Shown here: positions 50,202 to 62,600 of the stretch, one piece after another
Numbering within the stretch: position 1 is the first letter of the stretch
How the letters are laid out: each line of letters starts with the position of its first letter
Assembly: GCF_000224145.3 (NCBI RefSeq)
Contig: NC_020168.2
Coordinates: 6,639,990-6,703,989 of the forward strand
From: Ciona intestinalis
Taxonomy: Eukaryota > Chordata > Ascidiacea > Phlebobranchia > Cionidae
DNA length: 64,000 bases
Direction: 5' to 3'
Notes under the pieces: model-generated
Database searches by the model: none
Told to the model about the DNA's origin: nothing
What the model saw: only the letters and a program-made list of their open reading frames with translations
Program-made: the position numbers and the translations under genes

Positions 50202-53200
50202 TTAAACTTCTTCCTCTACGTTTGAATCGACCACTAACACTTCACGATTCTCGTACGTCCAGAACCCATTGAGATCGATCAGGATATTGGTGACTGTTTC
50301 ACCCTGTCCGCTGTTAATCAAATCCTGGGGAAAATTGAGATAATTAGAAGCTAGTTTAGTTCCCACCCACAAGGATATAAATAATCAAACCAACCAAAAG
50401 TCATGTCTGCTTATCCACACACTGCAATAGCTTCAGCAACTCGACTGCTGGCATGGGAGTGGCAACCATGGATAAGTTACTCAAGTTCCCACTAATGAGG
50501 ATATAAATAACCAAACCAACCAAAAGTCATGTCTGCTTATCCACACACTGTAATAGCTTCAGCAACTCGACTGTGGGCATGAAAGTGGCAACCATAAATA
50601 AGTCACCCAAGTTCCCACCCACAAGGATATAAATGACCAAACCAACCAAAAGTCATGTTTGCTTATCCACACACTACAATAGCTTCATCAACTCAACTGT
50701 GGGTATGGAAGTGACAACCATGAATAAGTCACTCAAGTTCCCACTCATGAGGATATAAATAACCAAACCAACCAAAAGTCATGTTTGCTTATCCACACAC
50801 TACAATTGCTTCATCAACTCAACTGTGGGCATGGGAGTGGCAACCATAAATAAGTCACCCAAGTTCCCACCCACAAGGATATAAATGACCAAACCAACCA
50901 AAAGTCATGTTTGCTTATCCACACACTACAATTGCTTCATCAACTCAACTGTGGGCATGGAAGTGACAACCATGAATAAGTCACCCTTTACCTGTAATGT
51001 TATTTTGAGTGGATCTTCTGGCTTGACCATGTCGAATATTTCGTCTTTTACATCGGCAAAGCTCACGGGTTCCTGACCATGTCGTTTCATCATGTCCTGT
51101 GTGTGAGGGACGAATGAATTAAACGAAATTTATTTACATTCGCAAGGCAGGGCAAGGACGGTCGCTATAACATGGGTATTCGGTTTATACACCCTTTACA
51201 CAACTGTTTGTCCATCGCTAAAGACGATTTATCTATGATAAGTTGCTAATTCCTTGTGTATGAATACAATCTTGGGTGTTTGGTGTATAAGACACCCACG
51301 TTATAACTCAGCAGTGAGCATAATATGTATGAACACACTACCTGTATAGATCTAAAGAAATAGTTGAGAGCAAATACATTGAGATATCCACGATTCTGAA
51401 CATCGAGAAGCTTAAACAAATATTGCAAAGCAGCTGCCTCCTTCCTGTTCTCCATCGCCAGAACAAAATCAAGGTAAGTTTTATAATCCATCTCCCCATC
51501 GTATGTGAGACACTCCTGGGGGTGAGCTTGTTAAACAGGGGGTACAAGGTTCAAAACTCAGTAAAAACAGACACCATTGTTTTTACTTTATAGCAGTTAA
51601 AACCTATTTTTCTTAACTATAGTTGTTTTAATATTTGCACACAAAGGGCACTGAACAGCTTGGATGTTAGTATGAGTTATATATTTAATCACGCATAGCG
51701 TACAACAGGATAATTAGTTATTTATAGATAATTCCCAACTTACTTGGAACACGCGATCAAGAAAAACTTCTGTCAGTGTTCCAGTTCCATACCTGCATGA
51801 AAATAGTGTGTTCCATATTATCTAGGTTGATAGGAAGCATTTTTATATAGACCAAAGAAGCCCATTACAAAATTACTTTACACTGGCAAGCAACTAGTTT
51901 TGGATATGTCGGTTTACTGTTACTTCTGCTACCAGGCATAATGTACATAATCTTTCAACAGGTCATCTGGTAAAAAAATAACGAAGTGTTTTTCAGACGT
52001 TTGTCCGCCATCCGAATTGCATTACAGATTGGTTGTGGATAATTTATCAGTAAACATAAAAACATCGCTACCTTGCTAATTCTTCCTTGCTTAACATCCC
52101 ATTGTGATCTTTATCCAGGTTAAGGTACTGCCCATACACACGGAGCGCTGATGGAGCGGAAAACCAATTGGCTTCCTGTGACTCCTTGGATAACTCCTCA
52201 TCTCGGAGCTCGAGTAGGTCATCCAGGAACCCGCAAGCCAGAATGTCAAGGATCCGTATCTTCCCTGTCCTCAGAGGATCAAGGAAGAAGAAGAACTTCC
52301 GCACGCCTGTGCAAACATAGAAGGAGTAAAATGATCTTTCTAATCCATCGAGCTGGGGAAGAGTAGGGATCAGCTCAAGAATGTAGTTTTCGAGATCTGA
52401 TTCTCGAAGATAGCCCTGCCCAGCTACATCGTACAAACTGAGACCGATTCTAGTTTGATGGAGCCACACCTTGAAACATGAACAAAACATTAATTTTTAT
52501 TCATCTCTATGAAAACAGCAGTAAAGTTAAAATTAAGGTCAAATAAATTAATATAATTTTTATTTAAGGGTTTTTAATTTAGAAAACTTATTAGGGTCAC
52601 TGCCCACTGGGTTGAGGGAATTAAAGTTAAGTATCTTGCCCACATATTGTAGCAGCGATAGCGTTGGGTCTCGAACCCCTGTCTTCTGGGCTAGAGGCAG
52701 ACCTGCCAACACAGGTTCCACTGATGATCAATATCGCAATGATACAACTTACCTTCCTCATTACATAGTTGAAGAACTGTAAGATGGAGATTCTTCCAAG
52801 AGGGTCACGCTGGTTTAACTTAGCAAAGATGAGAGGGGTGAAGAAAGGTTTGCATTTATCGCTTGCTTTATCCTTAACAATTAAGAAGTCTTTGTAATTT
52901 ATCATTTGTTCTTCTCCAACGGGGGGTGTGTGATGCTTATCGAGCAACATCCAAAGATTTTGTAATTCCTCGTTATCGAGTAACTCCCTGCTCTTCCTCT
53001 GAAGGAAAACTGCTCTGGATTCTTCTCTTAACTTTTGGAGCAAGACTTCATCATCATTGGGCAACCTGTGCGATTAAAGTAGGGTACGATAAACGTGAGG
53101 GTGAGAACTTGGGACATCGCTGATACAGTTGTAGGCAGTCGCTATTAGGATTGACCCAATGTGATGCAACTAGTGGACAGTAAGTTTGGAAAACATAGGA

Positions 53201-53519
53201 TAAATAGCGTTTTTATACATTGAATTGAACCCACTACCATGTAGTTATGCAGAACATGTACCAGCCCTTTAACCACAGAGCCACCAAGTCCACGACTGCA
53301 AACGTTTCTAAAAACCGTCTTTTCTTTAGTCACTTACCGATAATAGAATCGTGGAATTTGTTTGTACGATTTTGTTGTTTTTTCGCTCTCGCCTTTCCAT
53401 TTGTTATAAAACTCGTGAAACAATTTATTTTCTTCGTCTTTTTTCTCCTGTTCAGTTTTATCTTTGGAAGACCCGGGATTCTTTTCGAGCGCTGCTTTTA
53501 GTTGACTTTTTAGATCCAT
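50202..53519 (-). CDS. PPP2R3C: PP2A regulatory subunit B'' gamma
   Basis: Regulatory subunit that directs protein phosphatase 2A (also known as G5PR). Seven coding exons: 53519-53338, 53065-52753, 52469-52072, 51792-51744, 51515-51342, 51096-50992, 50324-50202; 447 residues, against about 453 in human. Phases all agree. Recognisable segments: IPRFYYRLPNDDEVLLQKLR across the first junction, REESRAVFLQRKSRELLDN, YVMRKVWLHQTRIGLSLYDV, SFYSFYVCTGVRKFFFFLDP, one canonical EF-hand loop DKDHNGMLSKEE, and GFWTYENRE near the end. A 126-bp tandem repeat fills the last intron. Head-to-head with MSTO1. Confidence 0.95.
50345..50990. repeat. Tandem repeat, 126-bp unit, five copies
   Basis: The phrase GGATATAAAT(A/G)A with its flank recurs at 50371, 50497, 50623, 50749 and 50875: exactly 126 bases each time. 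Units alternate between CACCCACAAGG and a CAT/AATGAGG type, so a 252-bp higher-order unit is likely. It ends at the last exon 6 base of PPP2R3C. Confidence 0.95.
51130..51320 (-). repeat. SINE-like fragment followed by interspersed repeat C
   Basis: GGACGGTCGCTATAACATGG and TTCGGTTTATACACCC resemble the reversed SINE-like body; then GTGTATAAGACACCCACGTT and ATAACTCAGCAGTGAGCATA are repeat C inverted. In PPP2R3C intron 5. Confidence 0.55.
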
Positions 53520-53838
53520 GTTTTGAAATTAATTTTTAAATCGAAAAAAATCCCCGTTGATGCGTGTGTTCACTCAGGCGTAAAGTCATGAAAATAATAT
53601 ATATTATTTTTACGGAAAAATTGGTTTAATAAACATTTTATGATAAAAAAAGTTAAACTACGTTCTATCAGATGTCTACATAAGAATTCGGCATAATAGT
53701 GGCCGTAATATATTCGCAATCTTTCTATTTCTTTAAAAGATCGAGAACTTTCGATATTCAGTTGTCACTAAAATACGACAAGCTTCAGACGCGAATCTGT
53801 TTGTCACGTGTTTTTGTTTTCGGAACAAAATTAAAAAC
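53520..53838. promoter_or_regulatory. Probable bidirectional promoter of PPP2R3C and MSTO1
   Basis: Only 319 bases separate the two start codons, which face away from each other. Both 5' UTRs and both core promoters must lie here. No TATA box or other named element is convincing. Confidence 0.65.
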
Positions 53839-56425
53839 ATGGTGCGTGAAATTATTACTCTGCAAAACGGTCGCTACTCTAATTTTGTTGGCACCCATTT
53901 CTGGAATATACAAGAATCTTCGTTCGAATATAGCGGCGATTCTTCTCAGCCAGAAATAGAGCACGATGTTCTGTTTAGAGAAGGCAAGAACTTGTTGCGA
54001 GAAGTAACTTACACCCCAAGACTCGTTGTCATCGATTTGAAGTCGAATCTTGGATGTCTGCCCCTGGAAGGAACCTTATACCCAACACCAGCACATCAAA
54101 ATGGAGGCAGTGGTGAGTTTTTGAAAAAATATTGACGAAAATTTAAATTTTGTTTTTTTAATCAATATAAATATTTTTTCGTGATTTTTATTGTGGACCA
54201 AATGCAAATGTAAAATGATTTGTTCAAACAATTGGCCTTCTTTTTAAATTTGCTGTCTTCCTGTTTTTGTTTTTACTAATTTGGACACATAAACATTGGG
54301 TTGGTAAGGTTATGAAAATACTGTGGGGTAATATGGGACACTTTTAGCACGTAATAATCTACCATTAAGATCGTGATTTAACCAATCGACAACGGTGTAT
54401 GGGAGTTGTCAGGATACGGTTTTATAATTCTATGAATGTTTTCTTGTTTACTACCAAATTGAACGAGAATAAAGTATAATGAAAAGGTGTCCCATCTTCC
54501 CCCATCCTACTATATATTATACCCCTAAGTTTGTAACAATGTTTGTCGTTTATTCATGTCTGGTTTCATATAAACAAAGCAGAGATGTGGTGTTGCAGGC
54601 ATGGAGGGCTGTTACCTATTTTATTAATAATATATAATAGTAAGCAAACATATATTTCTATGTATAATATATATTAAATAAAAACAACCTAAGTGAGATC
54701 TTTTTAATCAATAAAAACATAGCAATGTGCATAGGAAGTATACTGAAAGTGTACATTGCCTGTATATTATCAACCATTGCGTGTGTAACATGTGCATTGC
54801 GTAACAGTAACAACATCATAGTCTCATAGACACACTTGCATTAATAAGTGCCGTCTATAATTCTGCTTTACCAACTGTAATCTCAAAATCTCAGTAATTG
54901 TAATCTCAAAATCTCAGTAAAACTTTGTCAATTAATTTAAGAAATCCCAACCTGGGGGGATGGTGTTGAAGTTGTTGAAGCTTCAAGGAGCAAAAAGAAT
55001 GAGTTTATTAAAGATTTGGAATTAGAAGAACAGAAATATTACCAAGCAACAAACGGAGTGGAAAAGTCAAATGAAAAAAATGAAAAACAAATAAAAGCGA
55101 AAACCTACAAACTTGAAGATAAAGTAAAAACTTGGTCGGATTTTAAACGACTTCATTTTCACCCACGAAGCATCCTAACGCTAAACGAGGAAGATGATTC
55201 GTTCACTTCATGGTCGGGGGGGTTCGAACATGGGAAATATATATCTTACCAAGTTGAAGACCTTGTTAGGGTTTATGCTGAGGAATGCGACAACATGCAA
55301 GGTTTCCAAGTGATGTCGGATGTAAATAACGGCTTTGGGGGGGTTCTAACTTCGTTGATGGAATATTTATCTGATGAGTTTCGTGGAAAGGGTTTGGTTG
55401 TCTACCCCATGCTGCCTGTGAGAAATGAGAAAACTGCACCTAAAGTGAGAAGTTCGAGCCTCGCAACTTTATTATCATTGTCAGAATCTTTAAAATTGTC
55501 AACTCTTGTTGCTCCAATGTCGCTCAACTCTGATATTTTTCGACAAAACCCTCGAAAACGGGAATTTCCGAGGCTAATATACGATGCAACTTGTGACTAC
55601 CACACTAGTTCCATCTTGGCTACGGCGCTTGAGAGTATAACTCGTGTTCATCGGTGTCACACTGATCCCCAATCTTTATCCAATATATCACAACAACTAT
55701 CTATTGGAAGCCAAAAACTTGTTAGCACTGGAGCTGCAATACCGATCCCATTTTCATCAAACTACAGTTGTTTGCCTGACATGCTGTGCGACCATCTGGA
55801 TAAATCATTATGGACCTCGCTTACACCTTGCGTCGATGATGCTAAAAGCAAAGGAGATGTAGTTGACCGTTGTTTTTCACAATCTTTATCAATAAATGGC
55901 TTTCCACCATCAGCAGCCACTGCTTCAACCACACACCCCGAATACAACATTAGCCAAATCCACCAATGTACAAATCTAACCTCAGTGTTAAAGCTCTACC
56001 TTGAAGGAAAGTATGTTGACAGCAGTTCAGTTGTTTCTGTTCAACGAACCCCAATAAAAGTTGACACCCCTTTTCCCCAAATATTTCACTCTTCGCTGAC
56101 ATCTACTGGCTTCCCAAGGCAGGATTTAACCGACAAGTTTCACAATAAAAATCTGTCAGTGTTGCCCAATGGTAAATCTCCAGTGTTCAGCAACCTTGAT
56201 TCTCCAGTGATGACCAATGTAGAATCTCTCCCAGTGTTGACCAATGTCATGAACTCCAATTCAATTTCTTCGTTGTTACAAAAATGTTGCACGCGAGCAA
56301 AACAACTTCACCGATCGCGCCATTGTTACACAGACAATGAGAGAGAAACGCTCGATGAAGCGATTGATTATTACATCACAATGAACGAAGAATACTCATC
56401 TTTTTTATCCGATGGTTCTGATTAA
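53839..56425 (+). CDS. MSTO1: Misato homologue
   Basis: Tubulin/FtsZ-related protein linked to mitochondrial distribution and morphology. Two coding exons: 53839-54112 and 54942-56425; 585 residues. The start is MVREIITLQNGRYSNFVGTH, typical of the misato N-terminus, followed by YTPRLVVIDLKSNLGCLP. The junction gives EIPTWGDGVEVVE. Exon 2 has TWSDFKRLHFHPRSI and EECDNMQGFQVMSDVNNGFG, the family's tubulin-like segment. The later part carries a Ser/Thr-rich stretch with repeated LPVLTNV/SPVMTNVES phrases. A MITE-like element sits in the single intron. A CAATAAA signal follows at about 56507. Confidence 0.93.
54319..54516. repeat. MITE-like element in the MSTO1 intron
   Basis: ACTGTGGGGTAATATGGGAC at the left, TCTTCCCCCATCCTACTATA at the right, centre ACAACGGTGTATGGGAG. 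Confidence 0.85.
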
Positions 56426-56997
56426 ATATTTTCTCTTTATATTTTTTCCTAACTGTGCTTTGTAAATAACAACAAAGATATAAATATTGAATCCTTTTGC
56501 TTCGTGTCAATAAAAGTTCTTCATGATTTATCCACGCATGCAAAAAGTTGACAGCTTTTACAGCGGCATCGAACTTTTTAAAAGGGTATTTAGACATGAA
56601 ATTCTCTGCAATAAGTCCAAACTATTAGTTTTTATGTTTACTAGTTATTGCAAATTGCAATGCAGAAAATCCCAGAGTAGACAATTTGGTGCATATGGTT
56701 ATATTTATATGAGTTACTAAATAAATGCAACTTTTAATGTTTTTGTTGTGTAAGGTTAACAGTTTAAACAACCCATAGGTAACCATGAATGGTGAAGCTT
56801 TATCGCAAAATGTACTTCATCTGCAGACTGCAGCAGTTTACAATAATTAAAACTCATTTATTTGTTTGCATATATATAGCAGGTAAGGTTCAATTTTTAT
56901 TTAAAAAAGATTTGCATTTCGCCCCAAAATTTTCCACCAATGAAATCGCTTGCTATTCTCCAGTGTTGCCAAACTATTATGAACATTATTAGGGGAG
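56426..56997. other. Convergent intergenic region between MSTO1 and the Ly6-like gene
   Basis: 3' UTR of MSTO1 with the polyadenylation signal, and 3' flank of the minus-strand gene. Short frames at 56376, 56523 and 56789 have no coding character. Confidence 0.5.
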
Positions 56998-57776
56998 TTA
57001 ATTAGGCAAGGGTCTCCAAGTAGTGATGGGTGGGGTGCGGCGTGGGGCAACGGTTTCTGAGGCAATTGTGGAAGTTGTGGTTGGTTGGGATGTAGGAGAG
57101 GTTCTTTTGTTACAATAGTTTTCTTGGCAGCAGGAATGACATATCCGAACCTGGGATGTAATTGGGTTATACGGGTATGTTTATGTGAATTGTTGTTTGT
57201 ATATGGGAATATACATCAGCTAAACTTTTTTTTACATGTACATAACTGTTGTATAATGGTATACATTAGTTGAAGTATTCTAATACTACTAGGCTTTTCG
57301 ACCAATGTTGCACATAAACAATAATATATAATCACATGTTAGCATTAAACCAAACAAATACATATATAACGCCTAAATTACCTTATTTATTTTTGCAATT
57401 AATGAATAGCATTGAGCAGGGTTGTTATACGCGTTATTTACACATGCCTTCATGTTTTTGCATCCTTGATAAACAATACGTTGACCATGGTTAATCTCAG
57501 TCTTTGTGAAACAAGAATTCTAAAAAAACAAGCAATTATGGTTGATTTGAAATGACCATAGCGCTTTAATGTAAAATAGGGTCTAAAAAAATCAATTTAA
57601 AAAAAAATGTGTTCATCCACAAAAAGTTTAAGTCTTTAGCTCACCTTATTAAAGTTGCAAGGTATTCTGTGTTGATAATTGAAATTACTTGTCAGCTTTC
57701 CTGAATAACAATACCTAGAAAAGACTTCTCTCAATTGTGAGATCATAATAAGCCAAGTAATTGTCATAATTTTCAT
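56998..57776 (-). CDS. Ly6/uPAR-like (three-finger) secreted protein
   Basis: Three coding exons: 57776-57645, 57519-57382, 57150-56998, all phase 0, total 423 nt, 140 residues. Residues 1-20 (MKIMTITWLIMISQLREVFS) look like a signal peptide. Ten cysteines follow in the LU-domain order: YCYSG, RIPCNFN, NSCFTKTE, YQGCKN, KACVNN, PAQCYS, then the diagnostic end ICHSCCQENYCN. After the domain comes a 40-residue Thr/Pro/Ser tail and no hydrophobic GPI-anchor segment, so the protein is probably secreted or held by other means. Each exon has a clean GT donor or AG acceptor. Short exons keep it below usual open-frame cut-offs. Ligand and role unknown. Confidence 0.82.
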
Positions 57777-59622
57777 TGCAAACCGCTATGTGTAGAATCT
57801 GAGATAAAATAAGTTTGTAAAACACCCCCTGTTACAAATTTAAACATGGCTTTTATGTGTATCTTCTAATAAAGAACATATACTAATGCTTAAAAACAGG
57901 TAGATGTGAAAACAGCCACATCAACATGCCTTTGAATATATTTTATGGACTTAATCCTTGTAGTTGGCATGTATGGTTTTAAAATGACTGTAAAAAGACA
58001 TCTTCACCCACAATTCTAACCCTAACTGGGTATGCAACGTATCAAACCGAATTTTTGTGTTATATCGACTGTCGTTGCCCCGCCTTGCAAGAATAAATAA
58101 TTTATTTACCCATACCTAAATAGTCTGAGTGTTAAGGTAACATGCCAAATCTGACTAAGAACCTTACCCATAGAAAATAGAAAACTACCTTTGTAATACT
58201 ATGACTAAAACCCATCTTACACCACTGCTACCCATAGTCCTAGTCCTATAACCCCAACACCAGGTATCAGGTGTGAACTGAACTGAAACCGCTTGACTTG
58301 AGATCTTTATCACCTTTAGTTGTTTATTTTCATTTGCAACCTAATCAGCCAATGAAACCAAACACCCACTGTTCCGCTAAACCTGTTTAACAGCAACTTT
58401 GGGAGAATTTCAGCACAGATTATCAAAAGTTAAATCTTGTTTTGGGTAAAAATCCATTCCTTATTTGGTAATGTATAATAGCCAACAGCCAAGCTTATGT
58501 ATTATGTTATATTTTATGTTTTAAAAATCATGTATGTTATGCATTTCTTTGTCAGCAGCAGTCTCATGCATCATGACCAAAAGTGATTGACTCTACTATT
58601 AAATTTTCCCTGGCATTATAACAACTGATCTTCTGGCCAAAAAATGGACATTGCACCCATGAAGACTACTGGGGTATGCAGCAAACTTTTACTAATTAAT
58701 CATAATTTCTGAACTAGTTTGGTGTGTTGTATAAAATAAAGTTTTTAATTTTTAATGTGTTGTGAAAAGATTCAGAGAATCAAAGTGTGTTCTGAGCTGA
58801 AAACATATAACCTCTGTTCTATATGGATTACCTGCATTTAAATGTTTTGATTTTTAAAAACACATAATTTATGACAAATCTTTTATTCATGGTACCTCAA
58901 ATAATGTGCATGAAATTCAAATACAGGTTTTATAAAACTAGAATCGGTTAGTAGTTAGTTGTATAAATGTACATTATGTCAGTTCATGGTTGGCTTAGTT
59001 TTAATGTGCATTAAATATACAGGGTTTTAGAAAAACTTTTATGGGTTAGTAGTAAATTGTATAAATGTACATTCTATCAATTGAAATGGATAAGTTTAAG
59101 ATGGTTCAATGAGTTCCAAGCAGAAACAGAATCTTTTGTTTATAGTTCGGCATAAATATTTAGACAATGTTATGACACTATGATTGATTATCGTATTTGA
59201 AATAAACTATCAAAAACATCGTAAGATGAAAAGAAACATGTAATGTGTTTTAATGTATAACAAAAGTTGGCGAATACCAAGGTTTATTTATAGCAAAAGT
59301 TAACATAAAATGAGGCGATATGTGATGTACTGTTATAAATTATAACAAAAGTTTGGGTAAATTCTTAACCTGCTCCAATTTATTAGCACTTTTTGGTATT
59401 TTGACCTATTAGGATGTTCTAATTACATCTGCAAGTTTGCATCATATTTAGAAATAATATTTAAGAAATTTAACTTAGTAATAAATTTTCAGCGTGACAC
59501 AATTCCTCACATAACCAAATATGGTCATAGTAAAGAGAAATGATCAATTATAGAAATTGTGGGATGTCTGAGTTTATCGAGAAACTCACTTTATTTGTTG
59601 AAATATAAACACGGTTATGACA
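57777..59622. other. Intergenic between the Ly6-like gene and LRPAP1
   Basis: Promoter side of the Ly6-like gene and 3' flank of LRPAP1 (AATAAA on the minus strand at about 59596-59591). A diverged SINE-like fragment lies at about 58028-58100. No gene seen. Confidence 0.5.
58028..58100 (+). repeat. SINE-like fragment, diverged
   Basis: TTATATCGACTGTCGTTGCC and CCGCCTTGCAAGAATAAATA match the 3' half of the family. Confidence 0.5.
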
Positions 59623-62600
59623 TCATAATTCCTTGTGTGTGATCACACCGTTCGATAATCTTGATTTCAAACTACCAAAAAGTTTTTTCACCTGAAAAAC
59701 AATTGTTTTGTAACAATGGCACATTTCTACTATGATTTTACTCCTTGCAGATTTTTTAAGGCGAAATATTCACATACAGTTTCCCAATCAGACATTTGTT
59801 GCTTTGAATAATAGATACAACATTTGTGTGTGATTTACATTTAAATTAGATTACATCAACTCTACCAACCTTGTTTCCAAGATCTTGTACTTTATCCTGA
59901 AGCTTCTGATGTTTCACAACTCGATCATCTGGTGCTGATTCTCCTCCATGGAAATCTAATTTCTCGGCCGAGTTTTTCAGTTGTTCGCTGTAAAACATTG
60001 TGGGTGATGTTTTTATGTGTTGTTAATATATTGAGCAACTGATTAGAGACCACTGGATTGGAAAAATATTTGATAGACACCACTATGTGCACAAAACTGA
60101 CAGAAAAAGTGATAAAACACAAGGGAAAAGAAATATTACGCTGTAGTCTTACAATAGAATAACACAGATTATTGTATTTTTTGGTTACAATGACAGCGTT
60201 AACTATTAAGCCACAGCGCCAGGCGCTTGCTCCCCACCCTAACTTTTACCAATATTTTTGTTTATGACTAAGCTTCTTCTTACCGAAAGTGCCTGTGCTT
60301 GGTTATCCGATTCTCAAAATGATGGAGTTCTTGCCTTACAGAAGCAAGTCCATCCTCACTAAAGTTTCCATTCCTTGCCATCTCCCACAACTCAGCTACT
60401 CGTGGTTCAATAAAATCAACTTTTTCATCTGAAGGTAAATTTCATTATCATTACGTTTTCAAAGGAATTTTGATGGGTGATTGTTTTGGTGCGGTATGAT
60501 TGCCAAATCGGACAACTCATAAGTGACCATATGTGTCTTATTATAACATTTTCAAAATAACTGGAAAATTCCGTGTCTCCGTTCCTGATCTGGTGTTCAC
60601 AGAGTTGGATGATTCTTATGTAAAGTAGGATCCGCTACTCTAAAGCATAATAGACACAAAGTCCAACAAACTGTATAAAAAAGATATAAATTTTCCCCCA
60701 ATGGCAGTGTCAGACTCGAATTAAAAAAGGACACTATTTTTGTTTTATACTTTATTTCAAAAGAATTTTAACTTAATAGGTGATTGCTTTAGTGTTGTGT
60801 GATTGCCAAGTCAAACAACTCATAAACGACCACTGTGTAAAGGCAATTTACTTTTGACCAACGCTACATACACCCCAATGGTAGCAGCTTTGATCTTCAA
60901 ACCCATACCCACTGAATCCAGGTTTAAGCAGTGATAAATATAAATGCAAATTTAATAAACATTTTCTAACATTGTAGGCCCTGGTACAACCAGTTCGTGC
61001 TATTTTGTGATGTCACGAATGGAACAATAGAGTACTGTTAGGTCATAAACATTAAACAAACAACTGGAACCATGCGTCTGTATTACATCACAATAAAACA
61101 GCTGCATAATCACATCTTGTTGAATAAAATATATTGTATAGTGACTTGGTGGGATAAATTGAACCCTTTATAAACCATGAAGAAAATTAAGTTTTTTTAA
61201 CTTAAAATGGCCCCATTAAAACACAGAACAAACTAAATTATTTGACACCTAATTTAGATTTTGCTTTTTTAGTCGTCAATTCTGACCGACTTGGCTTCTG
61301 TAACAAGAAATGCACAGAAATTTAGTCGGCCGGCTAAACGTAAAAATACAACGACTAAATTTTGGTTGACTAACAAAAAAAGGGATAACCAATACCCCTG
61401 GTAATACAAATCAAGCCCATGCACATATACTATGTATGTCATACTTGCTGACCTGTTGATTTCAAAGTTACTCGATGCAAACGTTCGAAACTATTCTCAA
61501 GCTCTTGTTGAAGCTCTTCCACATATTTCTCTTTTTTCTTTTCCTCATCAGAATCAAGAAACCGCTCGACGGAATTTTCCGAAATTGCTTAAAAATCGAA
61601 ATTTTACAAATTTTCAGTAAGTAAAATAAATAAAAAATTTCTCTTCCGCAGTAATAAAAATGCAAATAATATGCAACACAGAAAAAAGGAAAGTAACAGT
61701 ATACCAAGTTTTAGAGGTAAATTTATTTAAAATATTAGCTTTATACTCAGAACTATGTGTTTGATTTTAGGGTAAATTTATTTTTAATTTTAGGTAAAAA
61801 ATTTTAAATATATCTTTTAAAAGGTATTTCTGCTTCGATTTTAGGAACAAAAAAGCTAGTATATATATTATATAGCGACCTTTCATTTTCATACCAACTT
61901 TTGAAGTGAAAGTTATTTTAAAAAAACCTACTTTCTACTACCTAGAATTTTATATGTGATATTTGTCATAAATTTTACGTAGTATTTCTGCTCCAATTTT
62001 AACAACAAAAAAGCTAGTGCATTATAGTCTGTATATTCATTCACCTTTCATTTTTTCTAGGTCTTTATGTAAAGAGTTTAGTTCCCATATTTTATCCTCA
62101 TGATGTTTGAACTCGATGAATAATTTTTCCATCTCTTCATTTTTAAACTTCTTGCTCGCTGCTGTATTCAACCATAATTTGTTTAACTGAGGATCCTGAA
62201 ATAAATAATGATAATAACTTTATTTGTCTCTTCGAGTACGGTAACAAAGATTTCGAAATATTTTAAACGAAAAACAGGATATAGCTACAAAACAACAGGA
62301 CTGTACATTTTGAGATTCAATCCTGTTTTGCGTTTTTTTTTGTAAAACACTTAATTAGTTTATTTATTCACATGAAAGAAATAAGTGGAAGAAAATAAGT
62401 GTGGTCGTTACACCTAGGAGACAAGCACCTACAAGGAAAATCAACAAAATATTCCATACCATACCATACAAATTTTTTTTGCATGGCTTGTGTGAATAAC
62501 AGTCTCATACCGGTAAAATTCGTAATTTTTCAGCTTTGGTACAAACACATGATACCGTTATCACGTTCTATTACAGTATACTCAAATACTATTTTATAAC

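Noticed and set aside
50345-50990. Possible CRISPR-like array
   Set aside because: Whole units are repeated without unique spacers, and this is a eukaryotic intron; it is a plain tandem repeat.
55644-55950. Extra frames within MSTO1 exon 2
   Set aside because: Overlap the long misato frame and have no features of their own.
62511-62533. Candidate 23-nt LRPAP1 exon
   Set aside because: Phase fits and encodes EKLRIL, but the acceptor lacks a pyrimidine tract; kept only as a possibility.
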